Below, one piece after another: positions 7,617 through 14,541 of a stretch of 38,395 bases of DNA (positions within the stretch are counted from its first letter, which is position 1; every line of letters begins with the position of its first letter). Both the position numbers and the translations under genes were made by a program. Below the pieces are notes generated by a model that saw only the letters and a list, made by a program, of their open reading frames with translations, was not told where the DNA came from and searched no databases. Source of the stretch: Candidatus Kerfeldbacteria bacterium CG_4_10_14_0_8_um_filter_42_10 (GTDB lineage: Bacteria > Patescibacteriota > Patescibacteriia > UM-FILTER-42-10); the NCBI GenBank assembly GCA_002784945.1, contig PFMD01000028.1, positions 1 to 38,395 on the forward strand, read 5' to 3'.

Positions 7617-7644
7617 TTGATGTTTTTAGGGCATTGTGTATAAT
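7617..7644 (+). promoter_or_regulatory. Promoter of the 7675-10019 cluster
   Basis: TTGATG (7617-7622) and a perfect TATAAT (7639-7644) are 16 nt apart. The predicted start near 7651 leaves a ~24-nt leader before the ATG at 7675. Confidence 0.7.
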
Positions 7645-7674
7645 AAAGAATAATATTATTAACAAAAATAAATT

Positions 7675-8061
7675 ATGGAAGAAACAAAAGCCCATTCCTC
7701 GTCAGTACGCCTTTTTTATTTTTGGACCGGTATTGTGGCCACTTTTACCTACCGGGCCATTATTATTCTCAATAACTACAGCGCTCTTTGGGTAAAGGTA
7801 TTTTGGTATATCGGTACGGTCGGCTTTGTCATCTATTTTGCCCACCGCTACCAAATTTCCGAAAAGCGGGCGAGACTGATTAAAGAAAGCGGATTGGTGG
7901 AAAAAATTAACGGCTTGCCGGAATTGAACCAGACTGACCGAGAAGCAATGAAATACATCTTCGGCACATTGACTACTTCTAAGGAAAAATGGAATTATAT
8001 CGCAATTTTTGTTTTATCCGGTCTATCTTTGATTATCGGACTGTACCTGGATATTTTTTAG
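7675..8061 (+). CDS. Small membrane protein, 128 aa
   Basis: No family recognised. Three hydrophobic segments are visible, at about residues 14-32, 38-56 and 103-125. Between the second and third lies a charged cytoplasmic-type helix (EKRARLIKESG), followed by a polar stretch with NQTDREAMKYIFGTL. There is no signal peptide. It is the first gene after a clear promoter and is followed after 70 nt by the VIT-like transporter, idi and patatin on the same strand, so co-expression is likely. The leader has no strong Shine-Dalgarno site, as with several genes here. Confidence 0.75.
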   Translation: MEETKAHSSSVRLFYFWTGIVATFTYRAIIILNNYSALWVKVFWYIGTVGFVIYFAHRYQISEKRARLIKESGLVEKINGLPELNQTDREAMKYIFGTLTTSKEKWNYIAIFVLSGLSLIIGLYLDIF

Positions 8062-8131
8062 AATCTCCCTGCTCTTTTAGATTAGATTCTTTTCTGTTAA
8101 ACTTAAGTTAATTTAAGAATTAAATAGAGCA

Positions 8132-8605
8132 ATGAGAGAATCGTTTCGAACCGGCTTAAGTTTTGGCCTAACTTCCGGCATTATTACCACTTTGGGATTG
8201 ATGGTGGGTTTAAATTCCGGTACTCATTCCCGAATAGCGGTGCTGGGAGGAATTTTAACTATTGCCATTGCCGATGCCTTATCCGACTCCTTGGGGATTC
8301 ATACTTCCGAAGAGGCTGAGAATCACCATACCCATCATGAGGTTTGGGAATCAACTTTCTCTACTTTTGTCGCCAAGTTTTTATTTGCCCTGACTTTTGC
8401 CGTTCCTATTCTGCTTTTCAGCCTTTCTACCGCCGTAATCGTCAGTATCGCCTGGGGATTATCAATGCTGATTCTCCTCAATTATCGTATCGCTAAACTC
8501 CAAAAGATTACTCCCTGGAAAGTCATTTTGGAACATTTAACTATTGCCGTTGCGGTAATCATCACCACTTATTTTGTCGGAATTCTGCTCTCTTACCTTT
8601 CTTAA
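8132..8605 (+). CDS. VIT/CCC1-type Fe2+/Mn2+ transporter-like protein
   Basis: Resembles the vacuolar iron transporter family, integral membrane proteins that move Fe2+ or Mn2+. The N-terminal GLTSGIITTLGLMVGL and the second helix with IAIADALSDSLGIHTSEEAE match the two diagnostic helices of the family, whose equivalents read GLNDG.VTTLG and GALSMAAGEYVS. Five hydrophobic segments are visible. A His-rich loop (ENHHTHHEVWES) follows helix 2, where the family has its metal-binding region. At 157 aa it is short against 200-250 for typical members; the cytosolic domain between TM2 and TM3 is reduced to this loop. Probable role: metal export or detoxification. It lies in the 7675-10019 cluster, 14 nt before idi. 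Confidence 0.72.
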   Translation: MRESFRTGLSFGLTSGIITTLGLMVGLNSGTHSRIAVLGGILTIAIADALSDSLGIHTSEEAENHHTHHEVWESTFSTFVAKFLFALTFAVPILLFSLSTAVIVSIAWGLSMLILLNYRIAKLQKITPWKVILEHLTIAVAVIITTYFVGILLSYLS

Positions 8606-8619
8606 ATCCAAGTTAATTT

Positions 8620-9132
8620 ATGTCGGAAAAAATAATTATCATTGACGAGGGGGATAATGAGATTGGTAGTGAAGAAAAAATAAAGGTGCATCGGAATGGC
8701 TTGCTGCACCGCGCCTTTTCTATTTATATTTTTAATCAGCTGGGCCAGCTTTTAATTCAGCAACGGGCGCTGGACGCCTACCACTCGGAAGGACTATGGA
8801 GCAATTCGTGCTGCAGCCATCAGCGGGAAAAGGAAAAACTGGCAGAAGCGACTCACCGCCGGTTGCAGGAAGAATTGGGGTTTGATTGCTCCTTGGAAGA
8901 ATTATTTACCTATTCTTACCGGGTGGAATTTGAGAACGGCTTAGTGGAAAACGAACTGGTCCACGTTTTTTTCGGGGAATATGATGGAAAAGTGAACCCC
9001 GACCCAAAGGAAGTCGCCGATTGGAAATGGATTGATTTGGATGAAGTCAAAGAGGATGTTAAGGAAAATCCGGACCAGTATTCCTATTGGTTTAAAAAAT
9101 CACTCAAGCGAATTATCGCCGAGCGAAATTAA
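8620..9132 (+). CDS. idi: Isopentenyl-diphosphate delta-isomerase, type I
   Basis: Interconverts isopentenyl and dimethylallyl diphosphate. The Nudix-fold protein of 170 aa has the type I signature: LWSNSCCSHQ with catalytic Cys65, HRRLQEELGF of the Nudix helix, and the second catalytic Glu in VENELVHVF (E110/E112). The metal-ligand histidines (VHRNGLLHRAF, and H67) are present. Start at 8620, with no clear ribosome site. The stop codon shares one base with the next ATG (TAATG at 9130-9134), so idi and the patatin are probably translationally coupled. No other isoprenoid-pathway gene is in the window; the enzyme could balance imported or salvaged IPP and DMAPP. Confidence 0.95.
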   Translation: MSEKIIIIDEGDNEIGSEEKIKVHRNGLLHRAFSIYIFNQLGQLLIQQRALDAYHSEGLWSNSCCSHQREKEKLAEATHRRLQEELGFDCSLEELFTYSYRVEFENGLVENELVHVFFGEYDGKVNPDPKEVADWKWIDLDEVKEDVKENPDQYSYWFKKSLKRIIAERN

Positions 9133-10019
9133 TGAATAACCGTTTCATTCTTTTTGTCGGGGGCGGCTCTTTGGCCGGTGTTTTTGGCGCGGGCGCGGTA
9201 ACGGCTCTGCAAAAAATGGATTGCTATAATCAGATTGAAGCGGTTTACGGAGTTTCCGTCGGTGTATTCATTGGAGCCTATTTCTTAACCAGACAAACGG
9301 AGCTGGGATCATCCATATTTTACGAAGATTTAACCCATGATTTTGTTTTTCCTAAACGGATCCCCAAAGGATTGATTCAACGACTGTGGCATGGATACGT
9401 GAAGCCGTTCGCCCCGGAAAAAATATTGAACGCCGTTGATCTAAACTACCTCTTTGAAGTGGTGAAGCACCGAAAGCCTTTGGACATTCCTAGGTTAAAA
9501 TCGCAGGGCACTCCCCTTTTTGCCAAGCTTTTGAACCTAAAAACGGGAGAAGTAGTTTACCAGCGCGTCGATAATAGCAATGATCCCCTGACGGTGATAG
9601 AATCGGCAGTAAGCATTGCTCCTTATTATTTTTCTTATCGGAATACTTACGGCCATATCGATGCCGCACCCAAAGAGCCGATCGGACTCAAGTATCTTGT
9701 GGAAAAATATCCTGGCCAAAAAATTGTAATGATTTTAAATCAGTCCTTGGACCGGAAATTCCGGCATCATCTTAAAAACGTTTTAGAAGGGATTGGAGCC
9801 AACCCCATGTATGATCTGCCCTTTTTTGACTATTTGACCAATAAAGAGAAATCCTTAAGAACGGATCTGGCGCTCGCGAAAAATAATTCAAACGTGCTGA
9901 TTATCAGCCCGCCGGAAGGCCAGCACAGCCTCACCTTCACCACTAATCAGGCCAAGCTGCTTTCGACCTATGAAGCGGGTAAAAAAGAGGCGGAAAAAAT
10001 TAGTGAATTTGTTAATTAA
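9132..10019 (+). CDS. Patatin-like phospholipase
   Basis: A lipid acyl hydrolase with a Ser-Asp dyad. The oxyanion loop GGGSLAGVFGAG lies at about residues 10-21. The nucleophile elbow GVSVG has Ser42. The catalytic Asp is probably D177 in GHIDAAPKEP; the family usually has DGG or DGA here, so DAA is a slight variant. The 295-aa protein has no signal peptide and would act in the cytosol or on the inner face of the membrane. It overlaps idi by one base (TAATG) and ends 10 nt before the convergent CbiM gene. Its co-expression with idi and two membrane proteins suggests membrane lipid turnover, but the substrate is unknown. Confidence 0.88.
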   Translation: MNNRFILFVGGGSLAGVFGAGAVTALQKMDCYNQIEAVYGVSVGVFIGAYFLTRQTELGSSIFYEDLTHDFVFPKRIPKGLIQRLWHGYVKPFAPEKILNAVDLNYLFEVVKHRKPLDIPRLKSQGTPLFAKLLNLKTGEVVYQRVDNSNDPLTVIESAVSIAPYYFSYRNTYGHIDAAPKEPIGLKYLVEKYPGQKIVMILNQSLDRKFRHHLKNVLEGIGANPMYDLPFFDYLTNKEKSLRTDLALAKNNSNVLIISPPEGQHSLTFTTNQAKLLSTYEAGKKEAEKISEFVN

Positions 10020-10029
10020 AGCTCAAGGT

Positions 10030-10710
10030 CTAATCCGTTTTCTTTTTAAATCCGAACGCCTTGAGCATTAAGACGGTAATGATCCCCTCTCCGATTCCTA
10101 CAATTATGTGAGTGAGAATAAAATTATTATTCCAACTAGAACCAGCGATTACCGACTCTAAGGAATAGGCAAATGAAGCCAAAACAACACTGCTTCCGGC
10201 AGCAATAAATATTGCTGTTTTTATTCTCCTTAAATATTTTTTGAGAAAGTAATAAATATAATAACCGCCGATCGCTCCGACCACAGCCATATTGAATATA
10301 TTTGCTCCTAAAGCAACCATTCCGCCATCACCCAAGAACAAGGCTTGGATGATTAGAACTGCCGATAGTACGATCATTCCTTCTAAAGGACCAAGCAATA
10401 TTGCCGCTAACGCTCCTCCTAAAAAATGACCCGCCTCACCACCCACGATGGTAAAATCAATCATCTGAGCGGCAAAAATAAAAACTCCCACTAAAAACAT
10501 ATCCGCAAGAGTATTTTTTCCGTATTTCGTTATGGTAGTGGTTTCTCCCCCACCCATAGTGATGCCTTCCGGCGTAGCCAAAACCGGATTTTTTTGTCTG
10601 GCAAAAAAACTTTTTTTGATTTTTCTGACAGCCACTGCTCCCACCGCCGCCGTAAAGGCCATTAGCGAAGCGGAGGTGCCCGGTCCTAAAAATCCGTCAG
10701 GGAGATGCAT
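10030..10710 (-). CDS. CbiM/NikM-type cobalt/nickel permease component
   Basis: The substrate-binding membrane component of ECF-type Co2+/Ni2+ uptake systems. The N-terminus MHLPDGFL is diagnostic: its free amino group and His2 bind the metal, so the start at 10710 is secure. Six to seven membrane segments follow, with the conserved GEAGHFLGGALAAILLGP (His in TM) and LGDGGMVALGANIFNMA motifs. Length 226 aa is normal for CbiM. No CbiN, CbiQ or CbiO is adjacent; the remaining ECF parts are elsewhere or missing. It lies 9 nt after the ZIP gene on the same strand, forming a two-gene metal-transport operon. Cobalt or nickel cannot be told apart; queG nearby uses a cobalt cofactor, but a link is inference. 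Confidence 0.9.
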   Translation of the reverse strand: MHLPDGFLGPGTSASLMAFTAAVGAVAVRKIKKSFFARQKNPVLATPEGITMGGGETTTITKYGKNTLADMFLVGVFIFAAQMIDFTIVGGEAGHFLGGALAAILLGPLEGMIVLSAVLIIQALFLGDGGMVALGANIFNMAVVGAIGGYYIYYFLKKYLRRIKTAIFIAAGSSVVLASFAYSLESVIAGSSWNNNFILTHIIVGIGEGIITVLMLKAFGFKKKTD

Positions 10711-10719
10711 TTCGTAATT

Positions 10720-11469
10720 TTATTCTATTAAAAGAAGCAGGGCCATTATGCCAATCCCCGCCAACAATGAAAGTAACTGCAGAATTGACCTGCCCAGTTT
10801 ATTTTCTTTGACTAACTCCGGGATCAAGTCGGCTGTGGCAATGTAAATAAATCCGCCAATGGTAAAGGGAATCAGGAATTCATTTGACTTGGTAATAGAA
10901 TTTCCGATCATCAAAGTCAGCACCGCTCCAATCACCGCGGTAAAAGCGGAAAGATAGTTAAAAAATAGCGCTTTTTTACGGGAAAACCCCGCGTGCAGCA
11001 GTATTCCAAAGTCTCCGATCTCTTGCGGTATTTCATGTAAAATCACTGCCACGGTAGTAGCTAATCCCAAGGGAAAACTCACTAAATAACTTCCGGCGAT
11101 AATCATGCCATCGATAAAATTATGGGCGCCATCACCAATAATATTATTGATAGCCATGGGGTGAGGATGCTCTTCTGAGGTGGGAATATGGCAGTGCCGC
11201 CAGCATAAAATCTTTTCAATAATAAAAAAAGAGACTATCCCCAGCAAGATAAGATAAGGAATCATTTCGATGTTTTCAATCTCGTCATAGGCTTCGGGCA
11301 AAAGATGGATAAATGCTCCGCCCAAAAGAGATCCGGCGGCAAAACTGACTAAAAAAAGAAGAATCTTTTTTAGCCGTTCCAGGTTAAACGAAATTGTCAG
11401 CACTCCGATTAAGGAGATGCTGCTTACAATGAATACGCTAACAATCGTGTAGAGCCAAACTTGAGTCAT
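10720..11469 (-). CDS. ZIP-family divalent metal transporter
   Basis: An integral membrane carrier that imports Zn2+ and related ions. Eight hydrophobic segments are visible. The two metal-site helices are intact: GAHNFIDGMIIAGS (TM4, HNxxDG) and VAVILHEIPQEIGDFG (TM5, HEIPxExGD). A His-containing loop (CWRHCHIPTSEEHPHP) precedes TM4, where ZIP proteins carry a variable metal-binding loop. Length 249 aa is close to ZupT/GufA-type members. It starts at 11469 and is followed after 9 nt by the CbiM gene; the pair is convergent with the forward cluster. Upstream lies the 340-nt gene-free stretch 11470-11811. Confidence 0.93.
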   Translation of the reverse strand: MTQVWLYTIVSVFIVSSISLIGVLTISFNLERLKKILLFLVSFAAGSLLGGAFIHLLPEAYDEIENIEMIPYLILLGIVSFFIIEKILCWRHCHIPTSEEHPHPMAINNIIGDGAHNFIDGMIIAGSYLVSFPLGLATTVAVILHEIPQEIGDFGILLHAGFSRKKALFFNYLSAFTAVIGAVLTLMIGNSITKSNEFLIPFTIGGFIYIATADLIPELVKENKLGRSILQLLSLLAGIGIMALLLLIE

Positions 11470-11621
11470 AATGACTAATTATATCATATAAAGAATATTT
11501 CCTCCATTTTAACGAAATACTCCCGAATTCAGGTCAACTTGTAACATCTTAAGATATGCAACTATGAATAGAAAAATAGGTATATTATATGGAATGAACT
11601 TAAAAAAAGAATCGGAGGGGG

Positions 11622-11727
11622 TTTGGGGGCAACATTAAGCCCCAGAAAAACAAAACACGCCAAAATTGGCGAATCGGCGCTTTGTTGCCCCCAAAACTCT
11701 TTGGCACTTTCTGGTTACAGAAAGTGC
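11622..11727. other. Structured repeat-like element in a gene-free stretch
   Basis: TTTGGGGGCAAC (11622-11633) and GTTGCCCCCAAA (11684-11695) are exact reverse complements enclosing a small palindrome CGCCAAAATTGGCG (11658-11671). A second hairpin follows, GCACTTTCTG (11704-11713) with CAGAAAGTGC (11718-11727), then an AT-rich tail. The surrounding 11470-11811 has no credible reading frame. It may be a mobile-element remnant or an end-of-transcript structure; both neighbouring genes point away from or into it on the reverse strand. Confidence 0.5.
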
Positions 11728-11811
11728 AATAAATATTTTATTATGACTAAAAAACTCTCTTTCAAAATTTAAGTTAACTATCTGACTCCCAATGAGGCCT
11801 TAAGCGTTGCG

Positions 11812-12432
11812 CTAAATTCCTGAATTCAAAACTATGCGTCGTGGCGAAGGAATGCGCTCAATCCGATAGACAAAAATTTTATCTTGTTCGGCAATCGGCT
11901 GCCAGTGCGGAAACCGGAAATAGTTGCTGATTATCAGGGCGCCCGGACGGAGTTCGTTTTTCAGTTTTTGCTCCAGCCGATCCATCATATAGAATACGCC
12001 GAACAGGACGATAATATCGTATTCGCTTAAATTTACTTTTAGATAATCGGCACGGTGAATAAAAGCATTTTCTGGCCCGGCCTTTTTTACTTTCCTCCGC
12101 GAATACCAAACTAAAAAAGGATTGATTTCTAATCCGTGCGCTTCTAAACCGTTGGCCGCCAAGGCCAAGACCAGCCGGCCGTCACCTGATCCTAAATCCG
12201 CTGCTTTAGCCCGAGGCCGGTCGCCGAGATAGCGCTTAACCAGCTCCAGCATTTTTTTGGTTTTTCCGGGAGTGGATACGGCAAAGGGCGCTCCCCGGAC
12301 AAAAGGAATGCCAAAATAGATGATAAACAACAGTAAAACCAGAATAAGAATCAGTTCTATAGTAACGATAAAATAAAACAAAGATTGTTCGTCTATAAAT
12401 AATTGAAGAGAATTCAAATCAGAGAAATCCAT
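11812..12432 (-). CDS. Membrane-anchored SAM methyltransferase, FAM173/ATPSCKMT-like
   Basis: An N-terminal membrane helix (about 18-45) is followed by a class I methyltransferase. The SAM-binding loop is ADLGSGDGR (78-86), the acidic residue ending beta 2 is in HGLEINPFLVWYSRR, and motif III is near FIHRADYLKVNLSEYDIIV. The run LEINPFLVWYSR, then FGVFYMM, then LEQKLKNEL and FPHWQPI closely follows the human FAM173 lysine methyltransferases (ATPSCKMT, ANTKMT), including a hydrophobic helix before the domain and the PFV motif (GIPFVRGAPF). Those enzymes methylate membrane-embedded ATP synthase c-subunit or ADP/ATP carrier. The substrate here is unknown. It overlaps the upstream alpha/beta hydrolase by 19 nt, so they are co-transcribed. 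A relative lies at 27861-28409. Confidence 0.85.
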   Translation of the reverse strand: MDFSDLNSLQLFIDEQSLFYFIVTIELILILVLLLFIIYFGIPFVRGAPFAVSTPGKTKKMLELVKRYLGDRPRAKAADLGSGDGRLVLALAANGLEAHGLEINPFLVWYSRRKVKKAGPENAFIHRADYLKVNLSEYDIIVLFGVFYMMDRLEQKLKNELRPGALIISNYFRFPHWQPIAEQDKIFVYRIERIPSPRRIVLNSGI

Positions 12433-13277
12433 TTCCTGATTTGGGATACCACTGGCCCCTCTTGGCCTTGCAAAGAATGCAAGGATTTAGAGACAATAAT
12501 GGTTTCGCTTTTAGGATTACCGGAATTTTTTTGAAACCAAACCGCAATTTGTTTTATCGGCCGATCGCGGTACTCGTCTTTCTCTGCCAAAACAACCAAA
12601 CAAGGATTCTTTATTTTTTTCAGAACAGTCGGTTTAGCACTGCCATCATAGGGAAAAAGGTTTTCTTTGCTTTTAGCGGTACACAGGCTTAAAAAGCGCT
12701 GAGCGTCGTCATATTCCGGCCATAAATCGAGCGGTAAAAGTCGGTGCGCCTGCTTTGACTTTACTAATCGGCGGGCCAGCTTTCCCACCGCCTTCAGCTT
12801 GGCTGTTCCGTATTCCTTAACCGCTCCGGCATAATCGCTCATGGGACATAACAGCACCGCTCCCTTGATTTTCACTTGGGTTTTTGCCAAATAATAGACG
12901 ATTTTCTGACAGCCGGTGGAATGACCCACTAAAATTATTTCTCGCACTCCCCTCTTTTTCATGAAATTAACGGCGCCGGTCAAATCATCGGTGCATTCCG
13001 CAAAAACTTCGTGCGCTCCGCCGGCCTGGATTGAGCGGTATCCTTTTTTACTACGCGTATCCAGTTTTTGAATCCGGGTTACTTTGTCGTGGCCACGGTT
13101 GTTAAAGGTTAAAACTGGCCCGACTTTAGCCAGTTCTTCTACCAGTTTTAATTTAGAGAATAAGGAGCTGGAAAGCCCGTGTACCAAAATAAACCCGCGC
13201 CGGGCTTTTGCAAATCCAAACAGCAGGCCGTTTAGCAAAATTTTTTTAGGAGTTATAATATCAGCTACTTCGGGCAT
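12414..13277 (-). CDS. Alpha/beta hydrolase, DUF1749-like
   Basis: A serine hydrolase fold. The HG motif is LVHGLSSSLF (32-41), the nucleophile elbow is LVGHSTGCQK (Ser120), an acidic residue lies in VLAEKDEYRD, and the catalytic His is in SKSLHSLQGQ. The GHSTG elbow and the CTDDLTGAVNFM segment are typical of the DUF1749 group. Length 287 aa; no signal peptide, so cytosolic. The substrate is unknown. It is the first gene of a two-gene reverse operon, and its 3' end overlaps the start of the methyltransferase by 19 nt. Upstream lies the repeat cluster at 13294-13419. Confidence 0.85.
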   Translation of the reverse strand: MPEVADIITPKKILLNGLLFGFAKARRGFILVHGLSSSLFSKLKLVEELAKVGPVLTFNNRGHDKVTRIQKLDTRSKKGYRSIQAGGAHEVFAECTDDLTGAVNFMKKRGVREIILVGHSTGCQKIVYYLAKTQVKIKGAVLLCPMSDYAGAVKEYGTAKLKAVGKLARRLVKSKQAHRLLPLDLWPEYDDAQRFLSLCTAKSKENLFPYDGSAKPTVLKKIKNPCLVVLAEKDEYRDRPIKQIAVWFQKNSGNPKSETIIVSKSLHSLQGQEGPVVSQIRKWISLI

Positions 13278-13293
13278 ATTCCCATTCTACCAA

Positions 13294-13419
13294 AAAATCG
13301 CCTTTTGGGCGATAAAATATAAATTAGAGGTAGTCTTGAATATAGTGGATGGCAGACTAATCAGTCTGTTATCCCAATTAGAAACAAAGTTGCCTTTAGA
13401 AAATCACCTTTTGGGCGAT
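13294..13419. repeat. Pair of short hairpin repeats flanking a larger palindrome
   Basis: AAAATCGCCTTTTGGGCGAT (13294-13313) recurs as AAAATCACCTTTTGGGCGAT (13400-13419) with one change. Each can fold as ATCGCC/GGCGAT around TTTTG. They bracket the 51-bp palindromic repeat at 13338-13388. Confidence 0.65.
13338..13388. repeat. Palindromic repeat, copy 1
   Basis: Begins GAATATAGTGGATGGCAGAC and is nearly identical to 14054-14103. It contains GGATGGCAGACT and AGTCTGTTATCC around AATC; two changes break the stem that is perfect in copy 2. It lies just downstream (reverse strand) of the DUF559 gene. Confidence 0.8.
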
Positions 13420-13424
13420 TGAAA

Positions 13425-13808
13425 CTATTTTCCTCTTTTGATAATAGGAGAGGAAACGGACAATTGTTTTATAATTTTTTCGATAACCCCGTCAATACTT
13501 TCGTAAATATCTTTATTCGTAAATCTAATAATGTTTATTCCCAGTTTATTTATCCATTCACTTCTGACTTGGTCATGTTTTATCGCTTTAGTTTCGTAAT
13601 GCGAATCGCCGTCAATTTCTATGGCTAGTTTATATTTAGGGCAATAAAAATCCACCACGTATTTTCCAATGCTTACCTGCCGTTTAAATTTATATCCGAT
13701 TCCTCTATTCCTTAAATGTCTCCACAATATCTGTTCAGCATAAGTCATGTTACGTCTTAACTTCCTTCTTATAATTAACTCCGTCGTTTTATTGATATAA
13801 TCCGCCAT
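13425..13808 (-). CDS. DUF559 (Vsr-like) endonuclease-domain protein
   Basis: A stand-alone nuclease-fold domain of the restriction-endonuclease-like superfamily. Typical DUF559 signatures: RNMTYAEQILWRHLRNRGI at the N-terminus, FKRQVSIGKYVVDFYCPKYK, and AIEIDGDSHYE, which carries the acidic and Glu residues expected for metal binding. The C-terminal INKLGINIIRFTNKDI strand is also conserved. Length 127 aa is complete. The start at 13808 has GAGG about 8 nt upstream. The family is widespread and often sits alone; its cellular role is unsettled. Its surroundings are notable: the gene lies between two ~50-bp copies of a palindromic repeat (13338-13388 and 14054-14103), with twin hairpins just upstream at 13826-13878. 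This suggests a mobile cassette, as inference. Confidence 0.92.
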   Translation of the reverse strand: MADYINKTTELIIRRKLRRNMTYAEQILWRHLRNRGIGYKFKRQVSIGKYVVDFYCPKYKLAIEIDGDSHYETKAIKHDQVRSEWINKLGINIIRFTNKDIYESIDGVIEKIIKQLSVSSPIIKRGK

Positions 13809-13825
13809 ACTTTTACCTCACCTTT

Positions 13826-13878
13826 CCTCTCCTTTTCAAGGAGAGGTACCTTATACTCCCCTCCTTGCGAAGGAGGGG
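13826..13878. repeat. Twin perfect hairpins
   Basis: CCTCTCCTT-TTC-AAGGAGAGG (13826-13846) and CCCCTCCTT-GCG-AAGGAGGGG (13858-13878) are two 9-bp stems with 3-nt loops, followed by CTGGGGGCGGT. Sequences of this kind are known to me as dispersed intergenic repeats in several bacterial groups; this recollection is not a search result. They lie in the DUF559 gene's upstream region. Confidence 0.7.
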
Positions 13879-14053
13879 CTGGGGGCGGTAGATTAAACAC
13901 AAAAGCTCCCTTTTCGAGGAAGCCCAATGAAATAATGTTACGACGATTAAATTGTGATGTCAATTAACCAAAAATCGTTATAAAAGCTCCTTTAACAATA
14001 TCCAATTAATTGATTATTGTTAAATAAATATGAATTGGCTGTGGTATTCTTCT

Positions 14054-14104
14054 GAATATAGTGGATGGCAGACTAATCAGTCTGCCATCCCAATTAAAAC
14101 AAAC
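14054..14104. repeat. Palindromic repeat, copy 2
   Basis: A nearly exact copy of 13338-13388. GGATGGCAGACT (14063-14074) and AGTCTGCCATCC (14079-14090) form a perfect 12-bp stem with loop AATC. Its end abuts the stop codon of the zincin-like gene (14104-14106). Confidence 0.85.
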
Positions 14105-14496
14105 TAAATTTTTGTTCGGGATTTTCTTCTTTGTTCCCAAAGCCGGACCTGGGCTTCGCTCATGCCGAAGTAGTGCCCGACCTCATGATAAATGACTTCT
14201 TGAATCAGCGCTTTTATCCGTTGATCGTTATGGCCGGCTAGCTGCTCAATTGATTTCTTGAATAAAGTAATTTTATCCGGCAAAACCAAGGAGTAATTTA
14301 CCCCTCTTTTAGTTAAAGGTACTCCCTGATACAGCCCCAGCAATATTCCGCGGTATCTAATCCCCCGTTCTTTGAGTTCGGCCGGCCGGGCTTCTTTTTC
14401 CACCACAAAACCGACGTTTTCAATCTTCTTTCTAAATTTCTCCGGCAAAGCACTAAACGCATCAGCGGCGGCTTGTTCAAATTCCTCTTGATTCAT
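14104..14496 (-). CDS. Zincin-like metallopeptidase family protein
   Basis: A small minigluzincin-type protein of the Zincin_1 family (PF06262, once DUF1025). The zinc motif HEVGHYFG near residue 105 gives HExxHxxG with both His ligands and the catalytic Glu. Upstream, LLGLYQGVPLTKRGVN and LPDKITLFKKSIE match the family core (beta hairpin and active-site strand). Length 130 aa is typical. No signal peptide, so cytosolic; the physiological substrate is not known. It starts 45 nt after the hppA stop on the same strand and is probably cotranscribed with it. The spacer carries GTCATGCGCGAAGAATCCGC, a fragment like the element at 4331-4370. Confidence 0.88.
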   Translation of the reverse strand: MNQEEFEQAAADAFSALPEKFRKKIENVGFVVEKEARPAELKERGIRYRGILLGLYQGVPLTKRGVNYSLVLPDKITLFKKSIEQLAGHNDQRIKALIQEVIYHEVGHYFGMSEAQVRLWEQRRKSRTKI

Positions 14497-14541
14497 GGGA
14501 ATGTTTTTTATTCGCCGCCGTCATGCGCGAAGAATCCGCGA

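Noticed and set aside
10711-11811. Cobalamin or metal riboswitch before the ZIP-CbiM operon
   Set aside because: The leader side of the ZIP gene shows no cobalamin-box, NiCo or yybP-like conserved words; only the repeat-like hairpins at 11622-11727 are present.
13775-13963. 62-codon reverse frame upstream of the DUF559 gene
   Set aside because: It is composed of the twin hairpin repeats (PPPAPPSQGGEY-type translation) and is an artefact of repeat sequence.
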